Source: a virus. From it: DNA of 31,445 bases. The DNA lies in IMG/VR virus record IMGVR_UViG_3300023115_000069, positions 1 through 31,445 of that record, one strand, 5' to 3'. This document shows positions 10,701-16,900 of this stretch, one piece after another (within the stretch, counting starts at the first letter, position 1; every line of letters begins with the position of its first letter). Both the position numbers and the translations under genes were made by a program. The notes beneath the pieces were generated by a model that saw nothing but the letters and a program-made list of their open reading frames with translations, was not told the DNA's origin and ran no database searches.

Positions 10701-12000
10701 AGTTTCTGGTATCAATACATTTACTTCGGTATTTTTTGATAGTCCTGTTGATGCTGATAGAGTTATTACTGCGGAAATTCAACTACTAAGAAATTCTGGT
10801 GAGAATCTCAGTAGAGAACATATCGAATTCTTAGATACTATTGAACCAGACGCAGATGAAATTGAAGTAGTAACAGTATCAGAAGAACCAACTTTAGTAA
10901 CAGTAGAGATTCAAGATATTATCTCTAATACTACAATTTCTACAAATAGGCAGATTACAACTACTGTACAGAATCTACTGCCAAATGATGCGCTATCAAA
11001 TGTCAACTACTACGCTACTGGTGCTTATCTTGATGTTGACCTTGATCCAACTGATAATATTGTATACATTGCCGACACCAGTAAGTTCAAGACAAATGGA
11101 TATCTTCTCATTGGTGATGAAGTTGTAAGGTATCCCAGAAAACTAGCAGATAGATTCCTCAAGGTTCAAAGAGGTCAAGATAATACAACTGCGAAGGCAT
11201 GGTTAGCAGGAACATTTTTGCGTCAAATCCCAGATCTAGTATCTGTGGCATTTGGTGGTGTTGCTACGATTCAATCTGAAGCGATTGTTTCTATTTCTGG
11301 TGGAGCAGTAACTGGTCAGTCAGAAAGAGAAACTGAGAGACAAATTCTTTCCCCATCAACTTCATTATCAGAACAAACCATAACAGAAGTTCTAATTATT
11401 CCACCTCCAACTGGAGTTGTTGATGGATATCAAGAATCTGTCTTTATATCAGATCCAGTAAAGACAAGACTAAATGGATTTGTTGATATATCGAATGATT
11501 ACGGAGTAGTTCAAAGAAGTGGCAATGTCATCTTCGTGAAAAACTCTTTGTTTGGTGCTCCTGGCGAGTACATTGGATCTTATACTAAGACAAATGCTGG
11601 ACCAACATTGAAGAATTTTGACCAGTTAGTTGATGATGGAGTTTGTAATGTTTCTGGAATAACTTTCCTTGAGTTAGAATTCCACTATCCATCTCTATCA
11701 ATTAGAGATTTTATTGATAGAGGTTCATCTAGTTATATGTTAGATGGAACATATTTCAACCTAACTATACCATCTAATCAAAACCCAGTTGCGATCAGTT
11801 CTTCCGTTGGAACAATTGGAGGTCCAATTATTGTTCAAGATACTACTTTCTTCCCAGATAGTGGTTATCTGTTCACCAGCGGTGGATCGGTTATACAATA
11901 CACCAGCAAAACATCAACTACTTTTGAGGGTTGCTCTCTAACCAGAGGTCCAAACTCCATCACTGTGGGAGATGAGTTGATCCCATTTGATATTACCTAA
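1711..12000 (+). CDS. Giant baseplate wedge protein in the gp7 position (3,429 aa)
   Basis: Gene order gp6 - this gene - gp8 places it where T4 has gene 7, the wedge initiator. Residues about 16-315 resemble the C-terminal region of T4 gp7 (start LPEFISTEYELFAKFVQKYY, then KAKGTDSSIKFIFN), and residues about 1740-1850 carry the matching end (QDYSYVVKS...WRELIKSTTHPAGFKLFG, compare T4 WKSDVIRFVHPVGFGF). Between the two halves lie about 1,400 residues of mainly beta modules. These include five IGdE/RG-type modules over the whole protein, G-S-G-Y modules, and a YHYH-like domain at about 711-872. The rest to the C terminus holds two helical RD-GY-GGN modules (2075-2143 and about 2271-2430), three GVLQ-type modules (about 1938, 2511 and 2611) and a closing IGdE-like module. 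T4 gp7 is 1,032 aa, and its N-terminal two thirds has no counterpart that I can see. ATG at 1711 follows the gp6 stop by 4 nt, with no strong Shine-Dalgarno sequence. I am confident it is a virion structural protein, and moderately sure of gp7 homology. Confidence 0.88.
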   Translation: MPAVKTKRISTLIESQLPEFISTEYELFAKFVQKYYEAQEVQGGTLDIISNIQKYADIDYYEKNLLKQNDILSATISATDTTIVVNDASSFPAKNGYIRIGNEIIFYATRTDTEFQECSRGVSGNTTLGDLYSASNFETTEAASHVSGEKVFNVSNLFLYALVKNFENQYLGSFPEKYLRGEVDKRTLIKNINKFYKAKGTDSSIKFIFNTIVSQDVTNKPEVYKPKDYTYKASKSDWVNVYALKVKVISGDPKDLIGKKLIQEATDEYGYVSATVDNVKPEGTFDGEQIWNIILASETVTGEFAVSTKTRLERDLSQNDGVGKRVDVFSTIGWGKTGSILIGEEVIQFTDKNVTQFIISKRGNTTYNHQEGASVYKPVIISGSNVSLLTLGVVYNLEITDPQPYSFTEDTIQVSNPGFETPDPKIVRTGTNQTRWILNQNLPINAPTLPTVVTQLGQTSTDVSAIFADDQYYYITSSSYPSHKILDGSTVTEEVKDQKLLRIIRQQATRTTEKYKTPKTEVGILLNGVRLYGHRDQESIRFGKLEEVRVNTQGSGYTKPPFVLLDGVPNKVRAVLSGSVVERYIVDTNDTFPRTPVVDVTSGRGAVVSAVVTGDKITSLVVDEPGEYYSSPPIVRITDRNGKGRFAEYTSIVDTNGRLVGFNKLAEGNFYNQNTVSVEIIAVGSGATATPLLKEWNFNRYEKLKSKLDPENGYVFKNYNNVLEYGYGQVANPKALRVALNDNLGQSGLEPASKTHSPILGFAYDGNPIYGPFAHENPLDPQSPIVRMTSSYSRNGSRPGGPSINTYALGSFVNDYTYNHKSGSLDENNGRYCITPDFPEGTYAYFLTIDSNQTPVYPYILGENFYSLPVDSNYNSNINQNDVPKTAKRFFVPGMPRNGEGVFAKINEVKSGTIDSIVIDHSSDNFSVNSKVYFDNRGSEGSEAEALVKSVKGKQVSYIDSYENKVVKLTTIQNAYLFTDDILRQPSSNASGQIVGQVRNDNEIVLKNVIGTFDNTGTFSADIKTFFILLDQDSSYTKGAILSLTDGINPAIATAEVLNGTSQQNVVEIKVLSGDWLQFNQGEYFLQSNDFFNTSGTRPVVLTSLSDNLEPFEVNQSVALVETADNHGLGIDDKVNISIFPDDSIKTKTYYLRKRLYQKVVFKAPSYSSEIDDTGIGRFQILNGGADYAPGTYNNVPLTGGTGTGATASITVSSVGVVSSVVIQNQGTGYRKADYLSVDDESLERSVASQSTSRFTVYVDHVGFASGSTKLNVKTSNKLAEGDLVLIGDEVIEVSSINGNELTVLRGREGSVDKDHYNGQPVTLYKPKYNFADGFQIGSNNTSGFILSYDSATQEAIIVYNYEVQLTNAEDIKISTTFFDSSVPSRSVSVKTADSIGYKFEFSEDNVTFVPNPTIDIQEFYRYKFDTSHSSLTGTYFDLSPSKNYNLITQEKLATTVLPGNSGAFTEVKFGFGSRIASNNYTSKVGTDFTNFYYFDKNQIVDSEGSYLKIVTDPLQGEKTVIYVTPNRFVYNVPSEPLWDGSGTINYTTTGQFAVGEINDVKITNLGLNYKKVPIIIGVDPNQNFKASATVLFDEATQTITGIRTDNKGSNYVNPKVVIVDGDGVDAEFNIVVRNGEIFSITVKSPGVGYTYAPVVEIIESDIEAYVDSDTIGLPQSISIVRNGGSFHLDKTVSSKFTSKYTVSLTSLNGTFNKGETVVQKIGSTEVSRSVVSEWRIGTNLLKLENVRGILREDVEIVGLSSRSTGTVKTIFVSSFGENITAFFDNVGYYTSDRGRLGVSNQKITDSFFYQDYSYVVKSKTPIDQWRELIKSTTHPAGFKLFGQVDIETNAGIEMPAETPKASHFSVIQLWDPEKNKITIENTRRTITQTVQKVENQRIRKGSGSASTSEFNFNESRAFTVTLAAPFDGYYDNQGRLQGTTSFQILNNGLPFTPASAKNLIITLDGVLQEAEVSYTISGDTITFAKPPLGPYQKLTGNNLSELTSYPGVTFYGRYFTFKDTQYNTRYFKKLRNIFQRNGRWLDSANQIERNRTFIVEESVGYGIFKHPGLDWSTKKDDYERDLGYILDAYEHDVRFGGNVKTVDFTTIFNQDTDYDYITKNKVESLDIFKYATNLAKLAIRNWDVVENNVSYIQGSKLVTVQDTNRLAVGMYISSGRAFSVNTRIVSIDSATQVTLSHAALANSGGGGGAPDGITPLSGSTSGNYTLPTNTGAVEPGNTFAVTPGDELVAPTSFSGSDTATFYMSGINSGTYYDASNLIFNNKQYLQEEISEYIYDTYVLPQADKQKCSRDLGYLIDSIVYHLRFGGNEKVVEFARLYYTNAGYPYGETLTYINRSAEETAAAIDAWEKLGEKMILAIRNSLGAGTYTSITPYTDLTIAVDSISPVCAEVASSITTMIDIVKNILANGTGAVDAVGVNSNKSGYWTDTKTYTNYNLIPDPLLPAQECDDVVSSVDGLYDNVEDVLNKISVTRSLPDYVDGENKIFEMYWEDGSEVNTEEDEDLFLSINAVLQRPKYNAEYPGQDAYYIDRTTIPNKLVFDVAPIWDQDFGAKNIGEPTAVEKVVGIGVGNYKRLTVDYDLVDGVKTGPFLILDVEDLTVQSIDDKEYLYVFVDGVLQREGYSYEVAGPNIYFNVPIKKEMKIDMRYLYGRDVGQILNVYDFAPDSYYTKSFVTIDTTAGIDTLLGYYWMGNQRGLPVQAFQVRQNGTYNVLGELSNIRAVGNQLQFDCFGYECELDTSLDITFAVKGRYTLNTQVSFSDYSITYESDEDGRLLLSTNDQVWSGTIIGKSYRKPFVNLSNGDNIRVEGEDKFRRIRRLPGTTTSKEQRPQEQVSNSMFGSVEVERYNGITRGEGLSIVAIIENGVVVDLQWNQRSWDPLTQPTAYQYFTPPVIHFIPLDGNGGGARANVLVSKGQVISVDLIDGGSGYTKAPKVEVARRYDILADRDIGVSLINVGINPFVESAGLTATSVINVIGNQVSGINTFTSVFFDSPVDADRVITAEIQLLRNSGENLSREHIEFLDTIEPDADEIEVVTVSEEPTLVTVEIQDIISNTTISTNRQITTTVQNLLPNDALSNVNYYATGAYLDVDLDPTDNIVYIADTSKFKTNGYLLIGDEVVRYPRKLADRFLKVQRGQDNTTAKAWLAGTFLRQIPDLVSVAFGGVATIQSEAIVSISGGAVTGQSERETERQILSPSTSLSEQTITEVLIIPPPTGVVDGYQESVFISDPVKTRLNGFVDISNDYGVVQRSGNVIFVKNSLFGAPGEYIGSYTKTNAGPTLKNFDQLVDDGVCNVSGITFLELEFHYPSLSIRDFIDRGSSSYMLDGTYFNLTIPSNQNPVAISSSVGTIGGPIIVQDTTFFPDSGYLFTSGGSVIQYTSKTSTTFEGCSLTRGPNSITVGDELIPFDIT
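1756..2655 (+). other. gp7-like core, N-terminal half
   Basis: Residues about 16-315 of the giant protein. Helical segments such as FAKFVQKYYE and FENQYLGSFPEKYLRGEVDK, followed by FYKAKGTDSSIKFIFN, parallel T4 gp7 segments around FCEAYIQYLSDGYG and FYSTKGIEASYKFLFK. The following stretch DPKDLIGKKLIQ resembles T4 SLTEDLVGQTIY. An IGdE-type beta module (residues about 78-153) interrupts the helical part. The comparison is from memory of T4 gp7; a profile-profile alignment was not possible. Confidence 0.68.
1942..2172 (+). repeat. IGdE/RG beta module, copy 1
   Basis: Residues about 78-153 of the giant protein, with the pattern ASSFPAKNGYIRIGNEIIFY, then CSRG, then a closing GEKVF. It shares the pattern 'D.S.F...GYi.IG.E.i.Y......f....RG.......G..V' with four other copies in the same protein. 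Confidence 0.7.
2689..2844 (+). repeat. IGdE/RG beta module, copy 2
   Basis: Residues about 327-378 of the giant protein: TGSILIGEEVIQFTDK, then ISKRGNTTYNHQEGASVY. It directly follows the N-terminal gp7-like half. Confidence 0.7.
3844..4323 (+). other. YHYH-like domain inside the giant protein
   Basis: Residues about 712-872. HSPILGFAYDGNPIYGPF, then MTSSYSRNGSRPGG, LDENNGRYCITPDFPEGTY and finally VYPYILG follow the order of conserved blocks in the YHYH family (DGfPIYGp..., SSY..., LDe.NGr..vTPefP.GTY.Y, YPY..G). The namesake Tyr-His-Tyr-His is not present: the equivalent stretch reads EYGYGQVANPKALR. An upstream segment at about residue 521 (EVGILLNGVRLYG) may be the start of the same domain, separated by a G-S-G-Y beta insert. 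Function unknown; the family itself has no well-defined activity that I can cite. Confidence 0.65.
5500..5691 (+). repeat. IGdE/RG beta module, copy 3
   Basis: Residues about 1264-1327 of the giant protein: GDLVLIGDEVIEV, then VLRGREGSVDKDHYNGQPV. The closest of the five copies to the general pattern with a terminal H..G..V. Confidence 0.7.
6928..7260 (+). other. gp7-like core, C-terminal half
   Basis: Residues about 1740-1850 of the giant protein. The run FYQDYSYVVKSKTPIDQW, followed by RELIKSTTHPAGFKLFGQV, parallels T4 gp7 SRSYYVMKIKSNLPSSRWK followed by FVHPVGFGF. It lies about 1,400 residues after the N-terminal half, whereas in T4 the two parts are separated by only about 100 residues. 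Confidence 0.65.
7933..8139 (+). repeat. Helical RD-GY-GGN-RNW module, giant protein copy 1
   Basis: Residues 2075-2143: ERDLGYILDAYEHDVRFGGN, then a spacer and LAKLAIRNW. The same pattern occurs once more in this protein and twice in the gene starting at 27734. A G-S-K-L-V-T-V beta module (nt about 8161-8316) follows immediately. Confidence 0.7.
8521..9000 (+). repeat. Helical RD-GY-GGN-RN module, giant protein copy 2 (full unit)
   Basis: Residues about 2271-2430. In order: YYDASNLIFNNKQYLQEEI, CSRDLGYLIDSIVYHLRFGG, MILAIRN and VCAEVASSITTMIDIVKNIL. All four blocks recur in the same order in the gene starting at 27734, so this appears to be the complete unit, predicted to be mainly helical. 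Confidence 0.72.
11032..11226 (+). repeat. IGdE/RG beta module, copy 4
   Basis: Residues about 3108-3172 of the giant protein: IADTSKFKTNGYLLIGDEVV, then VQRGQDNTTAKAWLAGT. It keeps the IGDE core and the RG, with W-L-A-G replacing the usual H..G. Confidence 0.68.
11803..11997 (+). repeat. IGdE/RG beta module, copy 5 (C-terminal, diverged)
   Basis: Residues about 3365-3429, forming the C terminus of the giant protein: VQDTTFFPDSGYLFTSGG, then TSTTFEGCSLTRG. It closely echoes copy 1 in its FP..GY and F.xC..RG parts but lacks the IG.E core. Confidence 0.62.
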
Positions 12001-12007
12001 ATATTGC

Positions 12008-12021
12008 TATAAATATAAATA
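12008..12021 (+). promoter_or_regulatory. Putative T4-like late promoter, two overlapping TATAAATA boxes
   Basis: Two exact copies of the T4 late promoter box TATAAATA, at 12008-12015 and 12014-12021, share two bases in the 58-nt gap between the giant gene and gp8. The gp8 ATG lies 37 nt after the second box. In T4 such boxes are read by RNA polymerase carrying the late sigma factor gp55. The downstream CTCAGG (12023-12028) resembles sequences after the two other promoter candidates in this window. Confidence 0.72.
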
Positions 12022-12058
12022 ACTCAGGCACAAACTACAACGTCGGAACGGAAAACCA

Positions 12059-13870
12059 ATGGCTGCTATTATCTCTGATAAATTTAGAATTTTTAACGCG
12101 AAGCAATTCCTAGAATCGCTAACTGAGGGTGCTACGGATACTAGTGCCGAGCGTTCCCGAATGTACTTCTTTGTGGGTCGTCCACAACCCTGGAGGTCAT
12201 ACTTAGAGGTTTACTCTAAGTCAGCAACCAACTTCACAGTAGGAAATGAAGTTTTTGTTGGAACTTATGGATCAACCGCATTCCGTGCTACAGTTGCTGC
12301 CGTTTACGATAGTGCCCTCCTCCTAACCGACATTTTTGGAGCAAATGGAGTAAACTCTGTTCCTGCTCTAGGCAGCACTCTTCTAGAAACAGCAGACGCT
12401 GGTTCATCAACAACTGGTGCTACTGCTAAGACTGGTGTTTATCGTTACGCAACAGAAGACGTTCCACCACTTCCTCTAGATAACCAAAGAGAAAAGATTG
12501 CTCTTTATGACGAGATCATCGCAGCAAAGCGCATTACAGATGCTTTCGCAAGAACAGTCATCCGTCGTTACAACTGGGATTTAGTTGCTAATCCTAAGTT
12601 TGATATGTGGAAACCAGACTACTCTGCTACTCCTGGTGGCGGTGGTCAGATTGGTAAGCAAACAGCAACTGGTCAAAATACGATTGCTGATGCTAAGTTC
12701 TATGTAATGAACTCAAATTACGAAGTATTCAAGTGCCTCTATAACGGCGAGAATCCAGCAAATGCTACTGGTCAGAACGCAACCGAAGAGCCTCTAACAA
12801 CTGGAGGCAACTATGATGCTGGTACTGGACTCTATACAGAAACCACTGGTGCTGGATATGTATGGAAGTACATGTATACCATTCCTACCGATGATGTTCT
12901 AAAGTTCTTGTCATCGGACTTCATGCCAATTGTTCTACCAGCAAACTCATCTCGTGTAAACGTTGTTGGACAAGCAGTTGCTGGTGCTTGTGATGTAGTT
13001 CTAATCGAGGACGGTGGAACAAATCTTCCCGCTTCGCAAACTCTATACACCAGCATCAAAGGAGATGGAACTGGTGGTGTAGTAGAAATCGTAACAAACG
13101 GAGCAGGAACGATCACTTCAGCATCTATTGCTGCTCGTGGTCAAGATTATACCTATGCTAATGTTCTTCTTGGCAATGGTAATCTCTTCAGCGATCAAGG
13201 TCTAACTTCTGCTGTCACTACCGCAGCTGGTGCTACTGGAGCATTAGAAGTAATTCTGCCTCCTCAAGGTGGTCATGGTTCTGATCACGAGACAGAACTA
13301 AACGGTAAGCGCGTGATGACCAACATTCGCCTAACCTACGCTGAAGGTTCTGGTGATTTCCCTGTTGATAATGACTTCCGCAGAATCGGAATCATTCAAG
13401 ATCCATACAACTATGGAACAACTACTTTCTCCACTTCAGATACACTATCTGGTTTGAGAGCAGTCAAGATCACTGGAGCAAACGCAGATTATATTGTTGA
13501 CGAGCAAATTACTCAAACTGTATCTGGTGGAACTGCTAAAGGCACTGTTGTTTCTTGGACTCTAGACTCTGGTTCTACAACCGATGGTATTCTTAAGTAC
13601 ATCCAAACAAACGATGCTCACACCGATCAAGGTGTTGTAAGAGCATTTGAGAGCAATGGAGCAAACGCTATTACTGGTGGTCAATCTGCTGCTTTTGGTA
13701 ATGTGGCAACTGGTTACGCAAGCACTGCTCTTGGAGTAACGTTTGCTGCTGGTTTAGCAACTCCAGAGATTGAAAATAATTCTGGTGAGGTTATCTACAT
13801 CGAAAACCGTCGTCTCATTACTCGTGCTCCTGACCAGATCGAAGATATCAAACTAGTCATCGAGTTCTGA
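12059..13870 (+). CDS. gp8: Baseplate wedge protein, T4 gp8 type, enlarged (603 aa)
   Basis: The N-terminal part has SDKFRIFNAKQFLESL and MYFFVGRPQPW, like T4 gp8 SKFRTEKMLNFYNSI and ITFGRSEPW. The middle has VIRRYNWD, FKCLYNGENPA and GAGYVWKYMYTIPTDDVLKF (T4: GDGYVWEYLFEIPPDV). The end, SGEVIYIENRRL...DQIEDIKLVIEF, parallels T4 SGEMIYMENRPP...DQTEEINILFTF. In T4, gp8 is a dimer in the baseplate wedge that binds gp7 and gp10. At 603 aa it is nearly twice the T4 length (334). The extra sequence appears in three places: residues about 50-135, 302-412 (a G-x-D-Y beta module) and 463-579. It has its own late promoter region upstream and a strong terminator downstream. The segment GGAACGGAA before the ATG is only a weak ribosome binding site. 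Identification is secure. Confidence 0.93.
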   Translation: MAAIISDKFRIFNAKQFLESLTEGATDTSAERSRMYFFVGRPQPWRSYLEVYSKSATNFTVGNEVFVGTYGSTAFRATVAAVYDSALLLTDIFGANGVNSVPALGSTLLETADAGSSTTGATAKTGVYRYATEDVPPLPLDNQREKIALYDEIIAAKRITDAFARTVIRRYNWDLVANPKFDMWKPDYSATPGGGGQIGKQTATGQNTIADAKFYVMNSNYEVFKCLYNGENPANATGQNATEEPLTTGGNYDAGTGLYTETTGAGYVWKYMYTIPTDDVLKFLSSDFMPIVLPANSSRVNVVGQAVAGACDVVLIEDGGTNLPASQTLYTSIKGDGTGGVVEIVTNGAGTITSASIAARGQDYTYANVLLGNGNLFSDQGLTSAVTTAAGATGALEVILPPQGGHGSDHETELNGKRVMTNIRLTYAEGSGDFPVDNDFRRIGIIQDPYNYGTTTFSTSDTLSGLRAVKITGANADYIVDEQITQTVSGGTAKGTVVSWTLDSGSTTDGILKYIQTNDAHTDQGVVRAFESNGANAITGGQSAAFGNVATGYASTALGVTFAAGLATPEIENNSGEVIYIENRRLITRAPDQIEDIKLVIEF

Positions 13871-13887
13871 TTTATCAGACTTCTAAG

Positions 13888-13917
13888 AATCCCCCGAGAG
13901 ATCGGGGGATTTTTTTT
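13888..13917 (+). terminator. Intrinsic terminator after gp8
   Basis: A GC-rich stem ATCCCCCGA / TCGGGGGAT (9 bp, extendable by one A-T pair) closed by a GAGA loop at 13898-13901 is followed by a run of eight T. It begins 18 nt after the gp8 stop and is the only classical rho-independent terminator I found in the window. It should end transcripts from the gp6-gp8 block and so separate them from the DUF4815 gene. Confidence 0.92.
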
Positions 13918-13924
13918 ATCTCTA

Positions 13925-13936
13925 CTAAATACTAGG
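13925..13936 (+). promoter_or_regulatory. Putative late promoter variant CTAAATA
   Basis: CTAAATA at 13925-13931 is followed directly by CTAGG at 13932-13936, 35 nt before the ATG at 13966 and just after the terminator. It differs from TATAAATA in the first bases but matches the candidate at 27690. A promoter is expected here because the terminator would otherwise leave the next gene without transcription. Confidence 0.5.
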
Positions 13937-13956
13937 GACTAGATACTAGTATTTGG
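13925..13956 (+). promoter_or_regulatory. Inverted repeat next to the ribosome binding site
   Basis: AAATACTAG (13927-13935) pairs with CTAGTATTT (13946-13954) over a 10-nt loop. A T-G wobble and a C-G pair can extend the stem to 13925/13956, which reaches into the purine-rich GGCGGAG (13955-13961) likely to be the ribosome binding site, 4 nt before ATG 13966. The right arm includes the perfect palindrome ATACTAGTAT. It could be a DNA operator or, in read-through transcripts, an RNA hairpin; initiation at CTAAATA would remove its left arm from the mRNA. Confidence 0.4.
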
Positions 13957-13965
13957 CGGAGTACG

Positions 13966-16900
13966 ATGCCTCAGAAGACGAACCTTAATGTAAATCCTTA
14001 TTATGAGGACTTTGACGCGAATAAGAATTTTTATAAGATTCTATTCCGTCCTGGTTACTCCATTCAAGGTAGAGAATTAACACAAGTTCAGTCGATCCTC
14101 CAGAATCAGATTGAGAGTTTTGGTAGGTATGCTTTCAAACAGGGAGAACTCGTAATTCCTGGTGAAGTTGGATTGAACACCAAGCTAGATTATGTAAAAT
14201 TGTCTTCTGTTTCAGAAGTTGCTGTAAACGTAGGCAATGATATTGTTTACAAAAAGTATGATATTACTCAACTAGTAGGTCAACAACTAAGAGGTTTGAC
14301 TTCTGGTGTTATTGCTTCTGTTCTATCCGCCAATCTAGCAACAGAAGCATCTGCCGACACACTGTATGTAAGTTATCAAAACAGTGGAAATTCAAACACA
14401 GAAACTACTTTTAGACAAGGAGAAACTCTAGAAGTAATTGATGGAGTCAATACTCCATTGATGGTTGTGGGAACAGATGGTAGTGTTCTTCCAACAAGTA
14501 TTAGTGTAACCGATCCTGATTCTGGTATTACATCGTCTTTAGAAAGTCCAGCAATGGGATATGCTTCTGCTGTAAAAGTAGAAGAAGGAATTTATTTTGT
14601 AAATGGATATTTCGTCCGCAATGATGCTCAATTATTAGTCATTGATGAGTATTACAATAAACCATCAGCAAAAGTTGGTTTTACCATCAAAGAAGAAATT
14701 GTAACACCAGAGGAAGATCCAAGTCTTTATGATAACGCAATTGGATCATCTAACTACACTGCTCCTGGTGGACATAGACTAAGAATTCGTTTAGAGCTAA
14801 AAGAGTTTGCTCTTGATGCTATTACAGATAAGAATTTTATTCAACTCCTCACGGTTTCTAGAGGACTAGTTCAGAGAAAAGTAAGTGTTGCCGATTACAA
14901 CATTATTGAACAGACTCTCGCAAGAAGAACATATGATGAGAGTGGAGATTATGTTGTAGATAATTTCTCAATTGATATTCGTGAATATGCTCAAAAAGAC
15001 AGCAATAGAGGAATCTATGCTGTGGATGAATTTGGTCTTTATAACGGATATAGTGCCAGCGAAGCAGCAAGAAAAATGATTGCTAGCGTTAGTCCTGGTA
15101 AAGCATATATCAAAGGTTATGAAATTGTAAACAAAGAGACTAAGTATCTTGAAATCAATAAGGCAAGAGAAAGTCTTACAACTGATAATGCCACCATCAA
15201 AACAAAAGGTCTTCCAACTTACAGCATCACTAATGTTTATGGAAGTGTTCCTCTCAACAAAGAAGGATCACAACTAACAGCATATCCAACAGTATACTTA
15301 TCAACTCTATTCAATGATGGATACGTTGGTCTTAGCAATAGAGAGTCCGATTCTAACTATCGCCAGACTGTTGATAAGAGAGGAACATTCTTTGATTCTA
15401 ATGTTGGAGTAAAGACTGTAACTTTAGAGATTGTTGACGTTAATATTCCTATCAGTTCGATCATTTCATCTGATCTAGATAATACTTTTAGTAAGTTATG
15501 GTATGTCAAGACAAGAGCTGGCACAAATATTGTCAGTAGTGTAGATGTACTATCATATACAAAGGTTTTCAAACCAGCAAGAAACCCAGGAACTACAGAA
15601 GAGTCTAGATTCCTGGAGGTTACTGTTTCTGGTCTAAAGAGCGACCTCGAAAATGTTTTCATTGAATATGATGAAAGTTCACAAGATAAGACAAGAAAAG
15701 TATTCTTGACTCAAAATGATGCTTTGGGTGATGAGAAAGAGGATCTAGCATCCACAACTTTTGCTATTATTGTTGATTACAGTGATACACTCACTCCAGT
15801 AATTGGAACTGCCAAACCAAGTAACTTCTTCTTACAAGAAAGAGGAAATGGATTCAATTCAGATTCCGACATTGTTTTGTCCAAAGGAATTGAGGCAGAA
15901 GGAACAGAATCATATAATGCTACGTTTGGCATGTCGTATTTTGATCCCCAATTCTTCACAAAGATCAAACTAGAAACAATTCCTGCTGCCAACTCTTATG
16001 GAATTGGTACATATGTTTATGGTTTGACTAGTGGCGCTTATGGAGTTGTAGAAGGTGGTCCATCTGGAGTTTATTCCACGGGAAGACTTCTTTACGTAAA
16101 GACTCTTTCTGGAAAATTCCTTCCTGGTGAAACTATCAGAGATGAGGGTGGAAACCTTGTAAAAATTGCCACCGAGAATACCATTTCTCATTTTGTTGTG
16201 TTAGAAAGAGGTCTTGGATACCCACAAACATCAACACTAAAAGTTGATGGTGTATCATACGACCAATCAAAGATTGAATTAGGATTCAACGGTCAGGGAG
16301 TTTATAGAGTAGATATTGTTGATAGAACTTCTGTTTCTAACGAATATGCCAGACCACCAGTAGTTTCTGTTGATTCTGGAGAAACCACTCCAACAACCCC
16401 AGCAGTTATTATTCCAGTTTTGAATAGAAATACTGTAACTACTTATACCCCACAAAATGTAAAATCTCTTGGATGTTCATATGGTTCTGGCAATGCCAAT
16501 ACATTCACAGCTGATGTTCTTGTAGATGATAGAGAATACGCAGAACTATATGATGTCACTGACTTTACCTTCTTTGGAGCAAAAGGAACTAAGTATCTAG
16601 AATCAACTAGTTTTAGTGCTGATGCTAGTTCTATTGTTCAGCAGGGAGATCTCATCCAATTCTCTGATAATTCAAATAACGTTATTAGAGCAATTGTTCA
16701 ATACTCAACAATTCAAAAAGGATCATCAAAATCCAGAATTTATATTGACGAAACCCTTTACGATGATGTTTCTGGAACAAGCGTTGTAAGACTTCGCCCA
16801 AGAGTTCAAAATCCAAATGCTGGCACACTACTCTTCCCAACTGGCAGCAAGTCTGTCCAGAGCATTTCTGCTGGTCCAGACGATAGCAAAATCACATATT

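Noticed and set aside
12001-12058. Terminator after the giant gene
   Set aside because: The gap is AT-rich without a GC stem followed by a T run; the promoter boxes explain its composition.
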